Below are positions 9,283 to 17,929 of a stretch of DNA of 64,000 nucleotides, piece after piece. The stretch lies in assembly GCF_022009635.1 (NCBI RefSeq), contig NZ_CP091716.1, positions 6,283,501 through 6,347,500 on the forward strand, read 5' to 3'. Both the position numbers and the translations under genes were made by a program. The notes under the pieces are model-generated. The model searched no databases, was not told where the DNA came from, and worked only from the letters and a program-made list of their open reading frames with translations. Numbering within the stretch: position 1 is the stretch's first letter; the number at the start of each line of letters is the position of its first letter. The stretch is from Variovorax paradoxus (GTDB lineage: Bacteria; Pseudomonadota; Gammaproteobacteria; Burkholderiales; Burkholderiaceae_C).

Positions 9283-10479
9283 TCAGCGGGCGAGCAGGTG
9301 GCTGGCGACGATGTTGCGCTGCACCTCGTTGGAGCCGGCATAGATGGAAGCGGCGCGGTCGTTGAGGTAGGCCGACATCGAGAACACGGCCTCTTCCGGA
9401 ATCGGCAGTTCGCCTCCGAGGCCGTCGTCCAGCGGCAGGCTGGCGGCGGCGTAGTGGCCTGCGATCTCCACGCCCAGCTCGGTCAGCCGCTGGCGCAGCT
9501 CGGAGCCGAGCACCTTGCCCATCGACGGGCGAATGCCGTGCGGCTCGCCGCGTGCCTGCGCGCGCAGCGACTGCAGCTCGGTGGCTTCGAGGGCGTCGAT
9601 GGCGCAATCCATTTCGGCCAGGCGCAGGGCCATGTCGCCGGCTTCGTCATGGTTGCGGGTGCCTGCCGCGAACGCCGCATCGGCCGCAGCGCCCAGGCGG
9701 CGCAGGCGCGCGCGCAGCATCGGCGCCCATGCGCCGCCGCGCTCGTGCTGCAGCAGGTACTTGGCGATGGTCCAGCCCTGGTTTTCCTCGCCGATCAGCC
9801 CTTCGGCCGGCACGCGCACGTCGTCGAAGAACACCTGGTTGAGCTCGTGGTCGCCCGAGATGCTGATGATCGGCCGGATGGTGATGCCCGGCGTCGGAAT
9901 GTCGAAGCACAGGAAGCTGATGCCCTGCTGCGGCTTTCCGCCCGAGGCGGTGCGCACTAGGCAGAACATGCGGTTGGCGTACTGCGCGTGCGTGGTCCAG
10001 ATCTTGGTGCCGTTGATGACGTAGTCGTTGCCGTCGCGCACAGCTTTGCATTGCAGCGAAGCCAGGTCGGAGCCCGATTGCGGCTCGGAGTAGCCCTGGC
10101 ACCAGTAGTCCTCGCCCGAGCGGATGCCGGGCAGCCATGCGCGCTTCTGCGCCTCGGTGCCGAAGGCGATGATCACCGGCGCGACCATGCCGGGGCCCAT
10201 GGGCGCGCGCGGCGGTGCGTCGGCCGCCGCCAGCTCGCTCGCGAACAGGTAGTGCTGCATCGGCGTCCAGCCGGTGCCGCCGTGCTCCACGGGCCAGTGC
10301 GGCACGCTCCAGCCGCGCGCCGCGAGGATGCGGTGCCAGCGGTTGCCGTATTCGTAGTCGCTGAAGATGCCGCTGCAGCGGCGGCCCGCCGCGCGCAGCT
10401 CGGGCGTCAGCTCGCGCGCGAGGAAGTCGCGCACCTCGTCTCGGAATGCGGTCTCCGCCGCGCTGAGGGTCCAGGCCAT
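9283..10479 (-). CDS. Acyl-CoA dehydrogenase, PimC-like large subunit
   Basis: A 398-residue acyl-CoA dehydrogenase, the first gene of the five-gene operon. The flavin/substrate segment GYSEPQSGSDLASL is at about 129-142, then INGTKIWTTHAQYA, and the C-terminus carries SIYAGSNEVQRNIV. Glu246 in LLQHERGGAW is at the helix-G position that acts as base in IVD/LCAD-type enzymes. The start MAWTLSAAET at 10479 is chosen because it begins the conserved N-terminal domain; a longer frame adds only non-conserved residues. It is followed after 10 bases by the small-subunit-like gene. Together they resemble PimC/PimD or the mycobacterial sterol side-chain pairs. Confidence 0.9.
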   Translation of the reverse strand: MAWTLSAAETAFRDEVRDFLARELTPELRAAGRRCSGIFSDYEYGNRWHRILAARGWSVPHWPVEHGGTGWTPMQHYLFASELAAADAPPRAPMGPGMVAPVIIAFGTEAQKRAWLPGIRSGEDYWCQGYSEPQSGSDLASLQCKAVRDGNDYVINGTKIWTTHAQYANRMFCLVRTASGGKPQQGISFLCFDIPTPGITIRPIISISGDHELNQVFFDDVRVPAEGLIGEENQGWTIAKYLLQHERGGAWAPMLRARLRRLGAAADAAFAAGTRNHDEAGDMALRLAEMDCAIDALEATELQSLRAQARGEPHGIRPSMGKVLGSELRQRLTELGVEIAGHYAAASLPLDDGLGGELPIPEEAVFSMSAYLNDRAASIYAGSNEVQRNIVASHLLAR

Positions 10480-10532
10480 GGTGTCGTCCCGTTGGAATGC
10501 ACCACGCAGTGTGCGCCCGGAATGGCCGGGCG

Positions 10533-10552
10533 GCATCGTCGGATCGGACGAA
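10533..10552. promoter_or_regulatory. Palindromic operator-like motif, copy 1
   Basis: GCATCGTC-N6-GACGAA located 54 bases upstream of the first operon gene on the minus strand. It has the same arms and spacing as the site at 8085-8104. The position suits control of the operon promoter by a dimeric regulator. Which regulator binds is unknown. Confidence 0.55.
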
Positions 10553-10575
10553 GATCGGGCGGGGCCCTTCGCCCC

Positions 10576-11445
10576 TCAGGCGACGATGGCTTCGCGCGGC
10601 GCCTGCGCCTTCGACGGCACGGGCATGTGCTTGGCCCAGTCGATGATCTCGAGCCTGCCGTCGGCGTGCTCGGCCAGTGCGGTGAGGCTCTCGACCCAGT
10701 CGCCGTCGTTGCAGTAGAGGATGCCGTCGATGTCGCGCATCTCGGCATGGTGGATGTGGCCGCAGACCACGCCCTGGGCGCCGCGGTTGCGGGCCTCGCG
10801 GGCCACGGCGGCCTCGAAGTCGCCCACGTAGCTCACGGCGCGCTTGACCTTGCCCTTGAGGTACTTGGACAGCGACCAGTACGGCAGCCCCATGCGCGCG
10901 CGCAGCGAGTTGAGGTGGCGGTTGAGCTTGAGCGTGAATTCGTAGAGCGAGTCGCCCACGTAGGCGAGCCACTTGGCGCACTGGATCACGCCGTCGAACA
11001 GGTCGCCGTGGATGATCCAGAGCTTGCGGCCGTCGGCCGTTTCGTGAATCCATTCCTCGGCCACGTCGATGCCGCCGAAGTTGTGGTGCAGGTATTTGCG
11101 GGCGAACTCGTCGTGGTTGCCCGGGATGAAGATCACGCGGGTGCCCTTGCGCGCCTTGCGCAGCAGCTTCTGGATGACGTCGTTGTGCGCCTGCGGCCAG
11201 TACCAGTGGCGCTTGAGCTGCCAGCCGTCGATGATGTCGCCGACCAGGAACAGGGTCTCGCACTCGGTGTGCTTGAGGAAATCGAGCAGGGCGCGGGCCT
11301 GGCAGCCGGGCGTGCCCAGGTGCAGGTCGGAGATCCAGAGGGTGCGGAATTGCAGGGGTGGACGTGCGCGATCTTCGTCCTCTGGGTCGAGGGCCCGGGT
11401 CGCGGTGTCGCGCCATGCGCGAAGGAAAGCGTCGTCGCGTTGCAT
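10576..11445 (-). CDS. LpxH-like UDP-2,3-diacylglucosamine diphosphatase family phosphohydrolase
   Basis: A 289-residue calcineurin-like metallophosphoesterase. The metal-binding motifs are in order: SDLHLG, GDIIDGW, IPGNHDE, HGDLFDG and GHIHHAE. The family includes LpxH, which hydrolyses UDP-2,3-diacylglucosamine to lipid X in lipid A synthesis, and related proteins annotated as LpxH2 or generic phosphohydrolases. At 289 residues it is longer than classical LpxH (about 240), so the lipid A role is not certain. The start at 11445 (MQRDDAFLRAW) is the first ATG before the domain; upstream sequence in frame is non-conserved. It diverges from the ether-lipid fusion gene, 94 bases apart. Confidence 0.85.
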   Translation of the reverse strand: MQRDDAFLRAWRDTATRALDPEDEDRARPPLQFRTLWISDLHLGTPGCQARALLDFLKHTECETLFLVGDIIDGWQLKRHWYWPQAHNDVIQKLLRKARKGTRVIFIPGNHDEFARKYLHHNFGGIDVAEEWIHETADGRKLWIIHGDLFDGVIQCAKWLAYVGDSLYEFTLKLNRHLNSLRARMGLPYWSLSKYLKGKVKRAVSYVGDFEAAVAREARNRGAQGVVCGHIHHAEMRDIDGILYCNDGDWVESLTALAEHADGRLEIIDWAKHMPVPSKAQAPREAIVA

Positions 11446-11508
11446 GGACGGGTAGGCTCCCACTGCCCGATGACCACGCGATGGCACACCCGTGACATCC
11501 CGGTGACG

Positions 11509-11526
11509 CGTTGCCGCCCGGCAACG
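11509..11526. promoter_or_regulatory. Perfect inverted repeat in the divergent promoter region
   Basis: CGTTGCC (11509-11515), GCCC, GGCAACG (11520-11526). It lies between the two divergent genes and 13 bases before the ATG at 11540. It could be an operator shared by both genes or a hairpin covering the ribosome binding region of the downstream gene, which has no clear Shine-Dalgarno sequence. Confidence 0.4.
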
Positions 11527-11539
11527 CCACAATCCCGCG

Positions 11540-13282
11540 ATGCGCCCTGGCCAGATCATCGTTCTTGCAACGCCTGTCTTCTTTCTTCTTATCGCGATCG
11601 AATTCGCGGTAGGGCGCGCGCGGGCCCGCCGGGGCACGGGACAGGACACCTACCGCCTCGCCGATGCGGTGAACAGCGTCGGCCTGGGCATGCTGAGCCA
11701 GATCAGCGCGGTGCTCACCGGCCTCTTGCGCATCGGCATCTACACGGCGGTGTATTCGGCCGTGGCGCTGTTTCCGCTGGAGGCGGCGCGCGACTTCTGG
11801 ACCACCTGGTACGGCTGGCTGCTGGCGCTGCTGTTCTACGACTTCTGCTACTACTGGCTGCACCGCATGGGCCACGAGTCGGCCGTGTTGTGGGCGGCGC
11901 ACGTGGTGCACCACCAGAGCCAGCACTACAACCTGTCGACCGCCCTGCGGCAGACCTCCAGCGGCGCACTGTTCGGCTGGATCTTCTACCTGCCGATGGC
12001 GGTGGCGGGCGTGCCGCCGCTGGTGTTCGGCGTGGTGGCGCTCATCGATCTGCTGTACCAGTTCTGGGTGCACACCGAGCAGGTGGGCAAGCTGGGCTGG
12101 TTCGACCGCTGGTTCTGCTCGCCGTCGAACCACCGGGTGCACCACGCGGTGAACGACCCATATCTGGACCGCAACTACGGCGGCATCCTGATCGTGTGGG
12201 ACCGCATGTTCGGCACCTTCCGCGAGGAAGGCGAGCGCTGCGTGTACGGCACGCGCGGCGAGTTGCGCAGCTGGGACCCGCTGTGGGCCAACGCCGAGGT
12301 GTACTGGGCGCTGGCCAAGGACTCATGGCACGCGAAGAGCTGGGCCGACAAGCTGCGCGTGTGGCTCAAGCCGCCGGGATGGCGGCCGGCGGACGTGGCG
12401 GCGCGCTTTCCGAAGCCGGCCTTCGACATCGCCAGGGTGACGCGGTACGAACCCGAGGTGAGCCGCGGCGTGCAGTGGTTCGCGGGGCTGCAGTTCCTGC
12501 TGCTGGTCGGCTGCGCCATGGTCTTCCTGTGGTTCTCCGATGTCACCGCGCTGCCGCGCGCTGCCGTCTGGCTGGCCGCGCTGACAGCGAGCCTGTGGGC
12601 CATCGGCGGCGCGCTGCAGGGGCGCCTGACGGTGACCGAAGTACTGCTGGTCGAGGCCGCCGCCCTGGCCACGGCCAGCTCGGCGCTGGGCATCGGCTGG
12701 CTGCACTACATCTTCAAGCCGCTGGCCCTGGCCATCGCGATCTTCTTCGCGGCGCGGCGGGCAATGGCGTCCGGCGCGGTGACGGGCTTCGACGGCCTGC
12801 TGCTGACCGGGCTGGTGGCCTCGCTCGCGGGCGACGTACTGCTCATGGGCCCGCAGACGCTGTTCGTGCCCGGACTCGTGGGCTTCCTGCTGGCGCACCT
12901 GGCGTACATCGCGCTGTTCAGCATCGGGGTCGGCATGTTTCCGCGCCGCGGGGTGCTGGCGGCGACGCTGCTGATCGGCGCGGGCATGTATGCCTTCCTC
13001 TGGCAGGGCGGCCTGCCCGCGGCCTTGCGGATTCCGGTCGGCGCCTACGTGGTGGTGATCGCCTGCATGGCGGCGCAGGCCATCGGGCGCGCGGCCGTGC
13101 TGCGCGACGCGGACCCGTCCGCGCGGTGGGTGGCGGTGGGTGCGTGCTTCTTCATGCTGAGCGATTCGCTGCTGGCGACGAACCGTTTCGTCACGCCGCT
13201 GCCGCTGGCGGCGCTGTGGGTGCTGGGCACCTACTACACCGCGCAGATGTTGATCGTGCGGAACGCGCGGCCCAGGGGCTGA
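11540..13282 (+). CDS. Fusion of a fatty acid hydroxylase/alkylglycerol monooxygenase-like domain and a YhhN lysoplasmalogenase-like domain
   Basis: A 580-residue membrane protein. Residues about 1-290 form a sterol desaturase/fatty acid hydroxylase superfamily domain with all three histidine clusters: WLHRMGHES, HVVHHQSQHYN and SPSNHRVHHAVN, plus TMEM195-type features (YQFWVHTEQVG). The second half (about 345-575) is a multi-pass YhhN/TMEM86 domain, with FKPLALAIAIFFAAR, SLAGDVLLMG, GFLLAHLAYI, FFMLSDSLLA and GTYYTAQMLI. TMEM195 is alkylglycerol monooxygenase, which cleaves O-alkyl ether lipids; TMEM86B/YhhN hydrolyses the vinyl-ether bond of lysoplasmalogens. One polypeptide thus seems to combine two ether-bond-cleaving activities. 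The domains are clear from motifs; the activities here are inferred. Confidence 0.88.
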   Translation: MRPGQIIVLATPVFFLLIAIEFAVGRARARRGTGQDTYRLADAVNSVGLGMLSQISAVLTGLLRIGIYTAVYSAVALFPLEAARDFWTTWYGWLLALLFYDFCYYWLHRMGHESAVLWAAHVVHHQSQHYNLSTALRQTSSGALFGWIFYLPMAVAGVPPLVFGVVALIDLLYQFWVHTEQVGKLGWFDRWFCSPSNHRVHHAVNDPYLDRNYGGILIVWDRMFGTFREEGERCVYGTRGELRSWDPLWANAEVYWALAKDSWHAKSWADKLRVWLKPPGWRPADVAARFPKPAFDIARVTRYEPEVSRGVQWFAGLQFLLLVGCAMVFLWFSDVTALPRAAVWLAALTASLWAIGGALQGRLTVTEVLLVEAAALATASSALGIGWLHYIFKPLALAIAIFFAARRAMASGAVTGFDGLLLTGLVASLAGDVLLMGPQTLFVPGLVGFLLAHLAYIALFSIGVGMFPRRGVLAATLLIGAGMYAFLWQGGLPAALRIPVGAYVVVIACMAAQAIGRAAVLRDADPSARWVAVGACFFMLSDSLLATNRFVTPLPLAALWVLGTYYTAQMLIVRNARPRG

Positions 13283-13292
13283 CTTTGTATTT

Positions 13293-13393
13293 CTCCCTCC
13301 CCTCCCGGGGGAGGGCAGGGGTGGGGGCAAGCGGCGCTCGCGATGAACGCCCTGCCCGCCCCCATCCCAGCCTTCCCCCAGCGGGGGAAGGAG
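13293..13393. repeat. REP-like imperfect palindrome
   Basis: Two G/C-run arms of about 37-41 bases (13293-13329 and 13353-13393) are imperfect inverted copies of each other around a short centre. They fill the 118-base gap between the fusion gene and the convergent dmeF gene. Short intergenic palindromes of this pyrimidine/purine-run type are common in Comamonadaceae genomes. It may also end transcription from both sides. Confidence 0.65.
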
Positions 13394-13400
13394 CCAAGAC

Positions 13401-14354
13401 CTAATCGACGCAGCGCTGGATTTCCACCGTCGAGTGGCGGATCTCCTCGTGCATCGAGAAGCAGGCGCGCACCTGGTCGGCCGTGAGCGTCGCCGAGTGG
13501 GTCACCACGGTGAGCGCGCAGGCATAGGCCTCGCGGCCCACGCGCCACACGTGCAGGTCGGCCACGCGGGTTTCCGAATCGGCCAGCAGGGTCTCGACGC
13601 CTTCGCGGATTTCTTCGGTCACCGGATGGTCCATCTCGCGGTCGAGCAGCACCTTGCCGGTTTCCTTCAGCAGCCCCTTGGCCCAGGCCGCCACCAGCAC
13701 CGCGCCGACGATGCCCATCGCGGGGTCGAGCCAGGCCCAGCCGTAGAACCAGCCGCCCAGCAGCGCGGCGATGGCCAGCACCGAGGTGGCGGCGTCGGCC
13801 ACCACATGGATGTAGGCGGAACGCAGGTTCAGGTCATGCCCGTGGCCGTCGTGCGCATGGTGATGCCCATGGTCGTGCCCGTGATCATGGCCGTGGTGGT
13901 GCGCCCCGCCCAGCAGCCGCGCGCAGACCAGGTTGACCACCAGCCCCAGCACCGCCACCGAGATCGCTTCGGGGTAGTGGATGGCCGCGGGCGACCACAG
14001 CCGCTCCAGCGAGCCCACCATCATCAGCACCGCGATGCCCAGCAACGCCAGCGCGCTGGCGAAGCCGGCGAGCACCTCGATCTTCCAGGTGCCGAAGGCG
14101 AAGCGCGGGTCTCGCGCATAGCGCCGCGAGGCGGCATAGGCGAAGGCGCTCAGGCCGATGGCCAGCGCGTGCGAACTCATGTGCCAGCCGTCGGCCAGCA
14201 GCGCCATCGAGTTGAACCACCAGCCGGCGCCGATCTCGACCACCATCATCACGGCGGTGATCCACATCACGAGACGCGTGCTGCGCTCGGCGGAGGTGTT
14301 GTCCGCGCCGAAGTGGTGGTCGTGCCGCCAGGCGCTCAGGTCATGGGTGTGCAT
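13401..14354 (-). CDS. dmeF: Cation diffusion facilitator DmeF (Co/Ni efflux)
   Basis: A 317-residue inner-membrane metal/proton antiporter of the CDF family. The DmeF-type N-terminus MHTHDLSAWRHDHHFG is present. The transport site is visible in MALLADGWHMSSHA and AYIHVVADAATSV, and the cytoplasmic loop holds a His/Asp-rich stretch (GHDHGHDHGHHHAHDGHGHD). These features match transporters annotated for Co2+/Ni2+ efflux. The start at 14354 is 7 bases after the ruvB stop, so it is probably co-transcribed with ruvB. No DmeR-type repressor gene is adjacent, unlike many dmeRF pairs. Confidence 0.9.
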   Translation of the reverse strand: MHTHDLSAWRHDHHFGADNTSAERSTRLVMWITAVMMVVEIGAGWWFNSMALLADGWHMSSHALAIGLSAFAYAASRRYARDPRFAFGTWKIEVLAGFASALALLGIAVLMMVGSLERLWSPAAIHYPEAISVAVLGLVVNLVCARLLGGAHHHGHDHGHDHGHHHAHDGHGHDLNLRSAYIHVVADAATSVLAIAALLGGWFYGWAWLDPAMGIVGAVLVAAWAKGLLKETGKVLLDREMDHPVTEEIREGVETLLADSETRVADLHVWRVGREAYACALTVVTHSATLTADQVRACFSMHEEIRHSTVEIQRCVD

Positions 14355-14361
14355 GGGATGC

Positions 14362-15426
14362 TCAGGCTCCGAAGAGGTCGGGAACGTCGCCGCGGCCCGA
14401 CGGGGGTGCCACGCCAAGGTGGCGGTAGGCCGCCAGCGTGGCGATGCGCCCGCGCGGCGTGCGCTGCAAATAGCCCTGCTGGATGAGATAGGGCTCGATC
14501 ACGTCCTCGATGGTGTCGCGCTCCTCGCCGATGCTGGCCGCCACGTTGTCCAGCCCGACCGGACCGCCGTCGAAGCGGTGGATCACGGCCTCCAGCAGCT
14601 TGCGGTCCATCAGGTCGAAGCCCTGCGGATCGACGTCGAGCATGGCCAGCGCCTTGTGCGCGATGTCTTCGGTGATGCGGCCGTTGCCCTTGACCTCGGC
14701 ATAGTCGCGCACGCGGCGCAGCAGGCGGTTGGCGATGCGGGGCGTGCCGCGCGAGCGACGGGCGATCTCGAAGCCGCCGGCGGCGTCGGTCTCCACCTTG
14801 AGCAGGCCGGCGCTGCGGCGCACGATGAGCGCCAGTTCCTCGGGCGTGTAGAACTCCAGCCGCGCCACGATGCCGAAGCGGTCGCGCAGCGGGTTGGTCA
14901 GCATGCCGGCGCGGGTGGTGGCGCCCACCAGCGTGAAGGGCTGCAGGTCGAGCTTGATGCTGCGCGCCGCGGGGCCTTCGCCGATCATGATGTCGATCTG
15001 GTAGTCCTCCAGCGCGGGGTACAGGATTTCCTCGACGACCGGGCTCAGGCGGTGGATCTCGTCGATGAAGAGCACGTCGTTCGGCTCCAGGTTGGTCAGG
15101 AGCGCCGCCAGGTCCTTGGGCTTCTCGAGCACGGGGCCGGAGGTCTGGCGCAGGTTCACGCCCAGTTCGGCCGCGATGATGTGCGACAGCGTGGTCTTGC
15201 CCAGGCCGGGCGGGCCGAACAGCAGCACGTGGTCGAGCGCCTCTTTGCGCTTGCGCGCGGCGCCGATGAAGATCTCGAGCTGCTCGCGCACCTTGGCCTG
15301 GCCGACGTACTCGTCCAGCAGCTTGGGTCGCAAGGCCCGCTCTATCGCCTCTTCGTTGGGCGAAGCAGGTGCCGCGGACACCACGCGTTGGGGAACGGGC
15401 GCGAAATCGTCTGTCTGGATAGTCAT
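14362..15426 (-). CDS. ruvB: Holliday junction branch migration ATPase RuvB
   Basis: A 354-residue hexameric AAA+ motor that drives branch migration with RuvA. Walker A is [12 protein letters not shown], Walker B is [10 protein letters not shown], sensor 1 is [11 protein letters not shown], and the arginine-finger region is [12 protein letters not shown]. The C-terminal winged-helix domain ends in [13 protein letters not shown]. Length matches the family. The start at 15426 (MTIQTDDF) is preferred over a longer open frame that is not conserved. ruvA is about 18 kb away at 33.1 kb; no ruvC is seen in the window. Confidence 0.97.
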   Translation of the reverse strand: MTIQTDDFAPVPQRVVSAAPASPNEEAIERALRPKLLDEYVGQAKVREQLEIFIGAARKRKEALDHVLLFGPPGLGKTTLSHIIAAELGVNLRQTSGPVLEKPKDLAALLTNLEPNDVLFIDEIHRLSPVVEEILYPALEDYQIDIMIGEGPAARSIKLDLQPFTLVGATTRAGMLTNPLRDRFGIVARLEFYTPEELALIVRRSAGLLKVETDAAGGFEIARRSRGTPRIANRLLRRVRDYAEVKGNGRITEDIAHKALAMLDVDPQGFDLMDRKLLEAVIHRFDGGPVGLDNVAASIGEERDTIEDVIEPYLIQQGYLQRTPRGRIATLAAYRHLGVAPPSGRGDVPDLFGA

Positions 15427-15511
15427 GAGAGAGGGTTTTTCGCCTACGAGTTTAGTACCTGCACACTGGCAGAATGCTCCGGCCACATAACGAACGAGGG
15501 GAAGCCAGCAC

Positions 15512-16135
15512 GTGTCGATCTACGAACTGAAGCCGCGTTTCCAGGCCCTGCTGCGGCCGCTGGTGGTCCGCCTGCATGCGATGGGCGTCACCGCCAACCA
15601 GGTCACGCTGGCGGCATGTGTCGTGTCGGTGGTGCTCGGGCTCTGGCTCTTCTTCGCCGCGCCCTCGCTGGCCGCCTTCGGGCTCATTCCGCTGTGGATG
15701 TTCCTGCGCATGGCCTTCAATGCCATCGACGGCATGCTGGCACGCGAGCACAACCAGCAGAGCAAGCTGGGCGCCTTCCTCAACGAACTGACCGACGTGG
15801 TGTCCGACGCCGCGCTCTACCTGCCCTTCGCGCTGGTGGCGCCCTTCAGCGGCTTCTGGGTCGGCACGGTGATCGTGCTGGCAGGCCTGAGCGAATTCGC
15901 CGGCGCGCTCGGTCCCACGGTGGGCGCCTCGCGCCGCTACGACGGCCCGCTGGGCAAGAGCGACCGGGCCTTCGTGTTCGGCGCGCTCGGCCTCTACGTG
16001 GCGCTGGGCTGGCCGCTGCCGGGCTGGACGGCATGGCTGATGCCGCTGCTGGCGGCATTGGTGGCCTGGACTACCGCCAACCGCATCCGCCGCGCGCTGG
16101 CCGAGGCCGAGGCAGGCATCCCCGCCCGCCACTGA
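15512..16135 (+). CDS. ynbA: CDP-alcohol phosphatidyltransferase, YnbA-like
   Basis: A 207-residue membrane enzyme of the CDP-alcohol phosphatidyltransferase family, which moves a phosphatidyl group from a CDP-lipid to an alcohol. The family motif D-x2-DG-x2-AR-x8-G-x3-D-x3-D appears as [18 protein letters not shown] followed by AFLNELTD: the first and third Asp are both replaced by Asn. The same pattern is, from memory, found in E. coli YnbA, to which the N-terminus ([18 protein letters not shown]) is also similar. The start is GTG at 15512 with AGGGG upstream. It is the first gene of a closely packed lipid operon. Substrate and product are unknown. Confidence 0.85.
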   Translation: MSIYELKPRFQALLRPLVVRLHAMGVTANQVTLAACVVSVVLGLWLFFAAPSLAAFGLIPLWMFLRMAFNAIDGMLAREHNQQSKLGAFLNELTDVVSDAALYLPFALVAPFSGFWVGTVIVLAGLSEFAGALGPTVGASRRYDGPLGKSDRAFVFGALGLYVALGWPLPGWTAWLMPLLAALVAWTTANRIRRALAEAEAGIPARH

Positions 16136-16162
16136 CATAAAACAAAGACTCACAGGGATTCA

Positions 16163-17929
16163 ATGACCGACATCACGCAACGCGTTCCGCACGAACACCA
16201 TTTCCAGACGCACGACGGCGAATCGCTGTTCTACCGCCACTGGCCCGCCACCGGCGGCGCACGGCGCGGCGCCATCCTGCTGTTCCACCGCGGCCACGAG
16301 CACGGCGCGCGCATGGCGCACCTGGTCGACGAACTGGACCTGCCCGACTTCGACTTCTTCGCCTGGGACGCGCGCGGCCACGGCCGCTCTCCGGGCCAGC
16401 GCGGCTACAGCCCCAGCTTCGGCACCTCGGTGCGCGACGTGCAGACCTTCGTGCAGCACATCGGCGCCGCGCACGGCGTGCCCGAACAAGACATCCACGT
16501 GGTCGCGCAGAGCGTGGGCGCGGTGCTGATCGCCACCTGGGCGCACGACTACGCGCCCAAGGTGCGCGGCCTCACGCTCGCCTCGCCGGCCTTCAAGGTC
16601 AAGCTCTACGTGCCCTTCGCGCGGCCCGGCCTCGCGCTGATGCACAAGCTGCGCGGGCTGTTCTTCGTCAACAGCTACGTGAAGGCCAAGTTCCTCACGC
16701 ACGACCCCGAGCGCATCGCCAGCTACGAGAGCGATCCGCTCATCAGCCGGCCCATCGCCGTGAACATCCTGCTCGGCCTGTACGAGGCGGCCGACCGCGT
16801 GGTGGCCGACGCCAACGCGATCACGCTGCCGGTGCAGCTGCTCATCTCGGGCGCCGACTGGGTGGTGCACCACAAGCCGCAGCACCGGTTCTTCGACCGG
16901 CTGGGCAGCGCGGTGAAGACCAAGACCGAACTGCCGGGCTTCTTCCACGACACGCTGGGCGAGAAAGACCGCGCGCCGGCCGTGGCGCAGATCCGCGAAT
17001 TCATCCTGCAGCGCTTCGACGAGCCGGCCGTGCCGGTGGACCGCCGCGAGGCGCACCTGAGCGGCGACACGGCCGACGAGTCGCGCGCGCTGGCCGAGCC
17101 GCTCTCTCCCCTGTCGCCGCGCGGCGCCTACTGGGCCATGACCCGCGCCGGGCTGAAGCTGGGCGGCAAGATGTCCGAGGGCATCAAGCTGGGTCACGAC
17201 ACCGGCTTCGACTCCGGCAGCACGCTCGACTACGTGTACCGCAACCAGCCCAGGGGCAGCTCGTTCATCGGCCGCTCGATCGACAAGACCTACCTGGAGT
17301 CGATCGGCTGGCGCGGCATCCGCCAGCGCAAGATCCACGTCGAGGAGCTACTTCGCATCGCGATGGAGCGGCTGGCCGAGATGCACCGCGAGGTGCGCGT
17401 GATGGACATCGCCGCCGGCCACGGCCGCTACGTGCTCGACGCGGTGCTGGCGAGCCCGGTCAAGGCCAGCTCGATCCTGCTGCGCGACTACAGCGACATC
17501 AACGTGCGCGACGGCCGCGCGCTCATCGCCGAGAAGGGCCTGGAAGATGTCGCGCAGTTCGTGCAGGCCGACGCCTTCGACCGCATGAGCCTCGCCAGCG
17601 TCACGCCGCGGCCCACGCTGGCGGTGGTGTCGGGCCTGTACGAGCTCTTCCCCGACAACGAGATGGTGCGCCGCTCGCTCGCGGGCGTGGGCGACGCGGT
17701 GGAAGACCGCGGCTACCTGGTCTACACCGGCCAACCCTGGCATCCGCAGCTCGAGATGATCGCGCGCGCTCTCACCAGCCACCGCCAGGGCGAGGCCTGG
17801 GTGATGCGCCGCCGCACCCAGTTCGAGATGGACCAGTTGGTGGAGGAAGCGGGCTTTCGCAAGATCGACCAGCGGGTCGACGAGTGGGGCATCTTCACGG
17901 TGTCGCTGGCGGTGCGCACCGAGCGATGA
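16163..17929 (+). CDS. ynbC: Alpha/beta hydrolase-methyltransferase fusion, YnbC-like
   Basis: A 588-residue two-domain protein. Residues about 1-285 are a lysophospholipase-type alpha/beta hydrolase: WDARGHGRSPG, nucleophile Ser117 in VVAQSVGAV (first Gly of GxSxG replaced by Ala), an acid in LLISGADWVVHH and His in FFHDTLGE. Residues about 340-585 form a Rossmann-like methyltransferase with SAM motif I VMDIAAGHGRYVLDA at about 412. Length and order match E. coli YnbC. The stop overlaps the next start by four bases (ATGA). A combined acyl-ester hydrolase and methyltransferase acting on a lipid made by this operon is inferred; no substrate is known. Confidence 0.85.
   Translation: MTDITQRVPHEHHFQTHDGESLFYRHWPATGGARRGAILLFHRGHEHGARMAHLVDELDLPDFDFFAWDARGHGRSPGQRGYSPSFGTSVRDVQTFVQHIGAAHGVPEQDIHVVAQSVGAVLIATWAHDYAPKVRGLTLASPAFKVKLYVPFARPGLALMHKLRGLFFVNSYVKAKFLTHDPERIASYESDPLISRPIAVNILLGLYEAADRVVADANAITLPVQLLISGADWVVHHKPQHRFFDRLGSAVKTKTELPGFFHDTLGEKDRAPAVAQIREFILQRFDEPAVPVDRREAHLSGDTADESRALAEPLSPLSPRGAYWAMTRAGLKLGGKMSEGIKLGHDTGFDSGSTLDYVYRNQPRGSSFIGRSIDKTYLESIGWRGIRQRKIHVEELLRIAMERLAEMHREVRVMDIAAGHGRYVLDAVLASPVKASSILLRDYSDINVRDGRALIAEKGLEDVAQFVQADAFDRMSLASVTPRPTLAVVSGLYELFPDNEMVRRSLAGVGDAVEDRGYLVYTGQPWHPQLEMIARALTSHRQGEAWVMRRRTQFEMDQLVEEAGFRKIDQRVDEWGIFTVSLAVRTER

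Noticed and set aside
9988..13404. An 1138-codon open frame on the plus strand
   Set aside because: It is antisense to the dehydrogenase and LpxH-like genes, then out of frame with the fusion gene. It has no recognisable domain.
13857..13910. Short repeated bases in dmeF that look like a microsatellite
   Set aside because: They encode the His/Asp-rich metal-binding loop expected in DmeF transporters.
15451..15480. Possible LexA-like site near the ruvB start
   Set aside because: The CTG and CAG half-sites are 8 bases apart rather than 10, so the spacing does not match a LexA box.
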